Part shown: in pieces, positions 12,147-15,622 of the stretch | Layout: each line of letters starts with the position of its first letter | How positions within the stretch are numbered: position 1 is the first letter of the stretch | Source of the DNA: QQUK01 sp913009765 | GTDB lineage: Bacteria > Zixibacteria > MSB-5A5 > GN15 > FEB-12 | NCBI GenBank assembly: GCA_937900185.1 | Contig: CALCCW010000115.1 | Location: 1 to 15,622, forward strand | Reading direction: 5' to 3' | Length of the DNA stretch: 15,622 nt | The notes under the pieces: model-generated | Told to the model about the DNA's origin: nothing | What the model saw: only the letters and a program-made list of their open reading frames with translations | Database searches by the model: none | Translations under genes and position numbers: made by a program

Positions 12147-12716
12147 TTATCTAACCGGTCTTGTCTGTTGTCCGTGCATAACAATGGTCAAATCAGTAAC
12201 GGCGGCAAGTGCTGTGCCGACGGTAACAGTGACAGCTATACTTTCCTGATCTTCCAAAACAAGAGGATTCTCCAGTTTGTAAGTATTGAAAATGTTACTT
12301 GTACCGTGATTCATTTTAAATTCTGTAGCGGCGGGGGTTATGTTTGAGAATAGTTGAGTTTCTCCAACTCCCGGGGGAACTTCTTGTGCAGGTAAGCGTA
12401 AGAATGAAACCTGCCCTATTTGAACGTTTATATCAGAATTATTATAAAAAGTCTCGTAATCAACCATTGAGACTATTGCACCGCCTGTTGCCGTGTTTCT
12501 TAGATACATGGACACAGCGGTAATCGTCATGTCTATACCTTTTTCAAGCCGTCCGGCTTGAACAAGGTTTGTATGGGCGTAGGTTTTAACAACAGCACCG
12601 GCAAGGATCCCGCCCATTGGTACTGCAAAGAAATTATAAGCACCGGCGGCGGCGGCTAGCTGAACGGTGTCGTATATGGGTTGAGTGATTAAATTTTTAG
12701 CTCCTAAAACTTGCAT
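12147..12716 (-). CDS. Jelly-roll-like 189-aa protein, best major-capsid candidate
   Basis: Encodes 189 aa. TTAGGAG lies at good spacing before the ATG at 12716, among the strongest sites in the window, and 68 bp upstream are non-coding, room for its own promoter. The protein is Ala/Gly/Thr/Val-rich with strand alternation throughout: YDTVQLAAAAGAYNFFAV, MTITAVSMYLRN, INVQIGQVSFLRLP, TEFKMNHGTS, LVLEDQESIAVTVTV and TDLTIVMHG. Its last third aligns by eye with the next gene. A stable hairpin follows the gene. Strong initiation, a separate leader and a 3' hairpin argue for high expression, as expected of the major shell protein, but this is inference. No family recognised. Confidence 0.8.
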   Translation of the reverse strand: MQVLGAKNLITQPIYDTVQLAAAAGAYNFFAVPMGGILAGAVVKTYAHTNLVQAGRLEKGIDMTITAVSMYLRNTATGGAIVSMVDYETFYNNSDINVQIGQVSFLRLPAQEVPPGVGETQLFSNITPAATEFKMNHGTSNIFNTYKLENPLVLEDQESIAVTVTVGTALAAVTDLTIVMHGQQTRPVR

Positions 12717-12784
12717 TTGATACTCCTAAGTTTTTTTTATTTGTTTTCAGTCTTAAATCTTTGATACTGGTTATCTTTTAACTT

Positions 12785-13405
12785 CTAATATGACATTTCT
12801 TCAACTGTCGGATAATAAGTATTTAAACTTTCGCCAGATTCATATCCGTTTAAACTGGCAGCGTCACTTGTCGGATAGTAAGTATTGACTCCTGACAGTC
12901 CCAACTTTGGCAACAAATAAGTTTGTGCCATTTGATACAATTCAAAACCAACAGCACCGGCAATAATACCTTTTGCGATTTCAGATTGTTTTAAGAACTT
13001 TTTAGTTGCGTAACTGGCAACAATAGCGGCACCAATTCGCACGGCTGTGCCGGTAAGTCCGGTATTTGGTAAAGCAGCAAAGAAACGAGACTTTACCTGA
13101 TTGACAATAATGTTTGGTGCAAATAATCCAATTGCAACACCGGTTGCTAATTTGATATTGAAGATATTGCTTATTTTTCCAATTCCAGGATTGCGGCGGC
13201 GGCGAACTCTACGGCGAGGATTTGCCAAAGCGGCTAAACTTGGATTTCTCCGGCGTGTAACTTTTCGGGATTTGGTTTTTCTGCGCTTGGTTGTCATGTG
13301 GCGTTTTCCGCCAAAACCGGCAGCGATTTGTTTGGCAGATAATTTACGGCGTGTCCGTCTTTTTTTTCTGCGGGGGTTTTCTACAACAGGGATTGTTACT
13401 TGCAT
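12785..13405 (-). CDS. Arginine-rich 'RRRNP' protein with hydrophobic segments and C-terminal NTYYPT repeats
   Basis: Encodes 206 aa with a near-perfect AAAGGAG before the ATG at 13405. Residues 12-73 are extremely basic, with RRRNP at 51-55 and RRRRNPG at 69-74, a likely nucleic-acid-binding arm. Residues 85-101, 118-133 and 143-158 are three hydrophobic helices rich in Gly/Ala that could span or sit on a membrane. The C-terminus holds two copies of NTYYPT (174-179 and 195-200) in Ser/Tyr-rich sequence. A protein with a basic arm plus membrane segments could tie the genome to the particle membrane. I do not know a characterised homologue. Confidence 0.83.
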   Translation of the reverse strand: MQVTIPVVENPRRKKRRTRRKLSAKQIAAGFGGKRHMTTKRRKTKSRKVTRRRNPSLAALANPRRRVRRRRNPGIGKISNIFNIKLATGVAIGLFAPNIIVNQVKSRFFAALPNTGLTGTAVRIGAAIVASYATKKFLKQSEIAKGIIAGAVGFELYQMAQTYLLPKLGLSGVNTYYPTSDAASLNGYESGESLNTYYPTVEEMSY

Positions 13406-13416
13406 TTGATTCTCCT

Positions 13417-14151
13417 TTAGCCGGTGATACCTTCCGGTTTTATTTTAAATTTTCCTATTATAATTAAAACTTGTTTGCCGTCTTTCTGCGGTTTGGGATC
13501 AGCAAAAAGAAGAGCCTCATTTGTAAACTGATGAAAATATTCTCTGATTTTTTCGTCAAATTTGTCACTTATATAATTGACCTGACTACAAGAACCTATC
13601 TGCATTAAGGATTTTGGAATTTCGAACTTAATATTTCTTACTTTTCTCGGTTCTAAACCGTGAAATTCTCTTGATAAATGAATAGCTTCTTGGAGCGCTT
13701 TGGTTGGATTTTTAGTTGCGGAACATTTGCCGGTAGGATTTTTTTTGATTTTTCCTTTCTTTCCGGTTTTAACAAACATCACTTTATTTTTTGGACGTAA
13801 TACTGTTCGGGTAGACTCTCCGACCTTGAAAGTCAATTCATATTTTGTGGGCGTTTCTCTGTTGATCCAACCTACTTTATTTTTGCCGTATTGTTTGAAA
13901 TAAACTTGATTGTCCGTAGCAGTTTTCATGTTTGGATTTTTTCGTGCATTGCCAATGTTCAATTTTCGACGTGTCGTTTTTCCCGGCCATTTATACCCGA
14001 CAATCCTGAATTTTTTACCTCTGCCGATTATTCTCAATTCAGAATATTGACCAGACCGTTGTAATGCCGTAAATCTATGTGTGCATTTTTCGGCAGTCAG
14101 GCTGTCTGCTAAGGTTCTAAGGGTGAAATTTCCGGTCTTTGCTTTTGGCAT
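13417..14151 (-). CDS. Basic 'KNP' protein with conserved-looking C-terminal domain
   Basis: Encodes 244 aa; AGGTAG within the end of the previous gene precedes the ATG at 14151. The N-terminal 150 residues are rich in Lys/Arg with a strand-rich core (about 37-55 and 80-128) and KNP motifs at about 71-73, 137-139 and 147-149, echoing the RRRNP motifs of the next protein. The C-terminal part (155-244) has a structured look: LSREFHGLEPRKV, a strand-helix region, then KQVLIIIGKFKIKPEGITG. I have an impression of similar FHGxxP...GKQLxIxGG domains in metagenomic phage proteins but cannot name it. Probably binds DNA or the genome inside the particle. No membrane segment. Confidence 0.8.
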   Translation of the reverse strand: MPKAKTGNFTLRTLADSLTAEKCTHRFTALQRSGQYSELRIIGRGKKFRIVGYKWPGKTTRRKLNIGNARKNPNMKTATDNQVYFKQYGKNKVGWINRETPTKYELTFKVGESTRTVLRPKNKVMFVKTGKKGKIKKNPTGKCSATKNPTKALQEAIHLSREFHGLEPRKVRNIKFEIPKSLMQIGSCSQVNYISDKFDEKIREYFHQFTNEALLFADPKPQKDGKQVLIIIGKFKIKPEGITG

Positions 14152-14154
14152 GTT

Positions 14155-14802
14155 TTATCTACCTGATCCAATTTTAGATAATAAAGGGAATGCCAAAAAG
14201 AGACCGGCGGCTATGACTCCATATTTTAAAATATCTGTAACATTATCAAAAGGGCTGTTGCTTGATTGATTAATAGCTTGCTGTAAAATGGCAGGATCAA
14301 GTCGTCCGGCTGTGACCTCGTCTATCATGTTTGTTATATTATTTTGTTCTTTGACATAACCGATTGCCCAAATAACACCACCTATGCCAAATGTTACGGC
14401 TATGATGATGCCGGCTATGACGATTGTTGCAAGTCCTAAACGAATATTTTCAGGCTGATAAAAAGATAAAGAATCGTTTATGTGTTTTATAAAACTATCA
14501 GCATCTTTTACCATTGTTTGCTGATGCGTAGATATTGCTCCGTTAATAGTTTGGGTAAAATTAGGTCTGATACCTTTCCAAAGTTCAGGGAATTGAATAA
14601 ACCATTCTTGAATTTTGTCATGTTGTTTTTTAGAAAAAAGACTTTCGCCTGATTTGAATTTAGCAAAATCAATTTTTGCTTGTTTCAATATGTTAGCAAA
14701 ATCGGGAACCAAATCTTGAAATTCTTCCTGTTGCTTGTTGCTTAAATAAGTAGTAAGATTCTCCGTTAAATAAGTAGTAAGTGGATTGCCAAAGGGATAC
14801 AT
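14155..14802 (-). CDS. Two-segment membrane protein, 215 aa
   Basis: Encodes 215 aa; TAATG overlaps the upstream gene and AAAGGGATCAAGTA supplies the ribosome-binding site. The N-terminal half is a soluble helical domain starting with a tandem TTYLTENLTTYLS repeat (a 16-bp direct DNA repeat, 14742-14757 and 14766-14781). A long hydrophobic stretch spans residues 123-150 (one long or two short helices, IVIAGIIIAVTFGIGGVIW), followed by an Asn/Gln-rich loop and a second hydrophobic segment at 192-208 ending in basic residues. No known family. The topology suits a particle membrane or a host inner-membrane protein; a holin role is possible but the length is unusual for one. Confidence 0.8.
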   Translation of the reverse strand: MYPFGNPLTTYLTENLTTYLSNKQQEEFQDLVPDFANILKQAKIDFAKFKSGESLFSKKQHDKIQEWFIQFPELWKGIRPNFTQTINGAISTHQQTMVKDADSFIKHINDSLSFYQPENIRLGLATIVIAGIIIAVTFGIGGVIWAIGYVKEQNNITNMIDEVTAGRLDPAILQQAINQSSNSPFDNVTDILKYGVIAAGLFLAFPLLSKIGSGR

Positions 14803-15365
14803 TACTTGATCCCTTTTTTTAGAAAGGAATCATATAAAATATAAAAGCCTATTCCTAAAATACCATATTTCAGCAATTTATTATCCGTTGCCGCTGCGGC
14901 TTCAATAAAATTATCAGGAATAGTGCTATCAACTTCTTTTACGTACGTTCCTGTTTCGCTTGCAATTGGCTCGTTGTCTTTTGTTTGAATAGAAGTTTCA
15001 ACGATCGGAGCTATGAATTTAGTTTCTCTTATTAATCCTCGTCTTTTTGCTTCAAGTTTAAAAGCTTTTTTATCTACGGGTAATAAGTCTTCTTTTGAGT
15101 AATTAACTAAAATATCTTCATTCGTAGAAGTTTTTAAATTCTTTTGATCTATAATGAGATCAGAAAAAGGAATTGATTTTACTGTCGGAATTGGAATAAT
15201 AGGAGCGGTCTTTTTATTTTTCCAAAAGTTTTTGACATATTGAGAGTAAGCCTTAGATCCGGGAATTATCTCGGGGGATATCGGCTTTGTTTTTTTAAAT
15301 GATTTATTTCCCGATCTTCTATGTCTGATTGGTTTTTTTCCCAAACTATTTGGTGTTGTATACAT
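14802..15365 (-). CDS. Tail-anchored basic protein, 187 aa
   Basis: Encodes 187 aa; the ATG at 15365 overlaps the previous stop (TAATG) and is preceded by ATGATGAAAGGTAAAT. The N-terminal 55 residues are strongly basic (KKPIRHRRSGNKSFKKTKP). A mixed, probably partly disordered middle follows, with an SKEDLLPVDKKAFKLEAKRRGL helix (about 90-111), then an acidic linker and one C-terminal hydrophobic helix (about 165-182, YGILGIGFYILYDSFLKKG). It shares the tail-anchored plan of the two preceding genes. A basic soluble end plus a membrane anchor suggests contact between the genome or capsid and a membrane. Family unknown. Confidence 0.8.
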   Translation of the reverse strand: MYTTPNSLGKKPIRHRRSGNKSFKKTKPISPEIIPGSKAYSQYVKNFWKNKKTAPIIPIPTVKSIPFSDLIIDQKNLKTSTNEDILVNYSKEDLLPVDKKAFKLEAKRRGLIRETKFIAPIVETSIQTKDNEPIASETGTYVKEVDSTIPDNFIEAAAATDNKLLKYGILGIGFYILYDSFLKKGIK

Positions 15366-15622
15366 TATTTACCTTTCATCATAATAAAAACCAAAGCGGC
15401 GGCACCTAAAATATATGGAGCTGCTCCGCTTGTTAAAGCAGATGCCGTTGACTTAACGGTTTGGCTGCTTGGCAATAAAGACGATATTATAGAAGGCTGC
15501 ACTCCGTATGCCTCATTGACGGCTGCCATGAATTCGGGTTGTGTTATTTGGTTATCTTGCCATAACTGATTGCCGTTTTTATCAAAATATTCAAATTTTC
15601 CTGATTTTGTTATGCCATTTCC
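15365..15622 (-). CDS. C-terminal part of the junction-spanning membrane-anchored protein
   Basis: This is the continuation of the gene that starts at 463; bases 15496-15622 repeat positions 1-127, so only 15365-15495 is new sequence. It encodes a Ser-rich linker followed by a hydrophobic helix (APYILGAAALVFIMMKGK) at the extreme C-terminus, the topology of a tail-anchored protein. The stop TAA overlaps the ATG of the next gene as TAATG, and the codons for MMKG (ATGATGAAAGGT) form that gene's ribosome-binding site, so the two genes should be translationally coupled. Function unknown; a virion membrane protein is inferred from topology and neighbours. Confidence 0.85.
   Translation of the reverse strand, partial: GNGITKSGKFEYFDKNGNQLWQDNQITQPEFMAAVNEAYGVQPSIISSLLPSSQTVKSTASALTSGAAPYILGAAALVFIMMKGK
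15366..15384 (-). promoter_or_regulatory. Duplicated gene-junction cassette (copy 2)
   Basis: Second copy of the 15-base stretch seen at 472-486; here the MMKG codons lead through TAATG directly into the next gene. Shared junction sequence suggests that the tail-anchored genes arose by duplication or exchange of modules. Confidence 0.6.
15496..15622. repeat. Terminal direct repeat (right copy)
   Basis: Exact second copy of positions 1-127. The sequence just left of it (15495 downward) continues the reading frame that leaves the window at position 1, which supports circularity over a chance or tandem duplication. Confidence 0.95.

Noticed and set aside
13101..13409. Plus-strand frame of 102 codons
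   Set aside because: Antisense of the arginine-rich gene; its apparent Arg/Leu content is a by-product of the reverse CGG/GCC-rich codons.
14155..14802. Classical holin
   Set aside because: Membrane segments are present, but 215 aa with a large soluble N-terminal domain is unlike known holins; kept only as a possibility.

Overview
The window appears to be one complete circular replicon, written linearly and opened inside a gene. Its first 127 bases reappear exactly as its last 127 bases (1-127 = 15496-15622). Trimming one copy gives a circle of 15,495 bp, and an open reading frame of 197 codons then runs intact across the join. Every convincing gene lies on the minus strand, packed end to end with TAATG/ATGA overlaps and strong AAAGG-type ribosome-binding sites. 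TAA, TAG and TGA all serve as stops, so the standard bacterial code fits. The DNA is AT-rich. An M15-type peptidoglycan peptidase and two secreted small proteins point to a bacterial host with a cell wall, but the sequence does not identify the phylum.

The most economical reading is a small, tailless, probably membrane-containing icosahedral phage that replicates by rolling circle. The closest analogies in lifestyle are FLiP-like and corticovirus-like phages. There is no terminase, portal, tail gene or integrase, and no Walker A packaging ATPase that I can find. The only replication gene is an HUH Rep. Absence of an ATPase together with an HUH Rep makes an ssDNA virion possible, but this is inference.

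Layout in the direction of transcription (high to low coordinates, circular). (1) rep control region, about 2740-2996: an inverted pair of 22-bp operator-like elements, a possible promoter, and a doubly structured rep leader. (2) rep, 2739-1561. (3) A 13-bp inverted repeat around a TTGACA promoter, then a membrane-anchored transglutaminase-like protein, 1495-467. (4) Three small proteins with membrane segments (the junction gene, 15365-14802, 14802-14155) and two basic 'RRNP/KNP' proteins (14151-13417, 13405-12785). (5) Six consecutive small beta-rich, jelly-roll-like proteins, 12716-9797, the probable capsid/vertex set. (6) A 125-aa protein, a tail-anchored M15 peptidase and a 418-aa protein with a GGGxY motif. 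(7) A Cys-motif protein, a secreted fibronectin type III protein, a YfiM-like exported protein, a 177-aa beta-rich protein and an 84-aa protein, down to 5604. (8) An intergenic control region with an 11-bp perfect palindrome over a possible promoter, then eight small early-type genes (HELGH metallopeptidase, MazG-like protein, zinc-finger protein and unknowns) leading back to rep. A possible rolling-circle nick site lies at 3706-3740.

The proposed division of labour is as follows. The small-gene block conditions the host. Rep copies the circle. The beta-rich, basic and membrane proteins build the particle. The M15 peptidase, and possibly the transglutaminase-like protein, act on the envelope or on particle proteins. 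No double-jelly-roll major capsid protein of normal size (about 270-400 aa) was found, so the shell may be made from several single-jelly-roll proteins. This is the most unusual aspect of the window.
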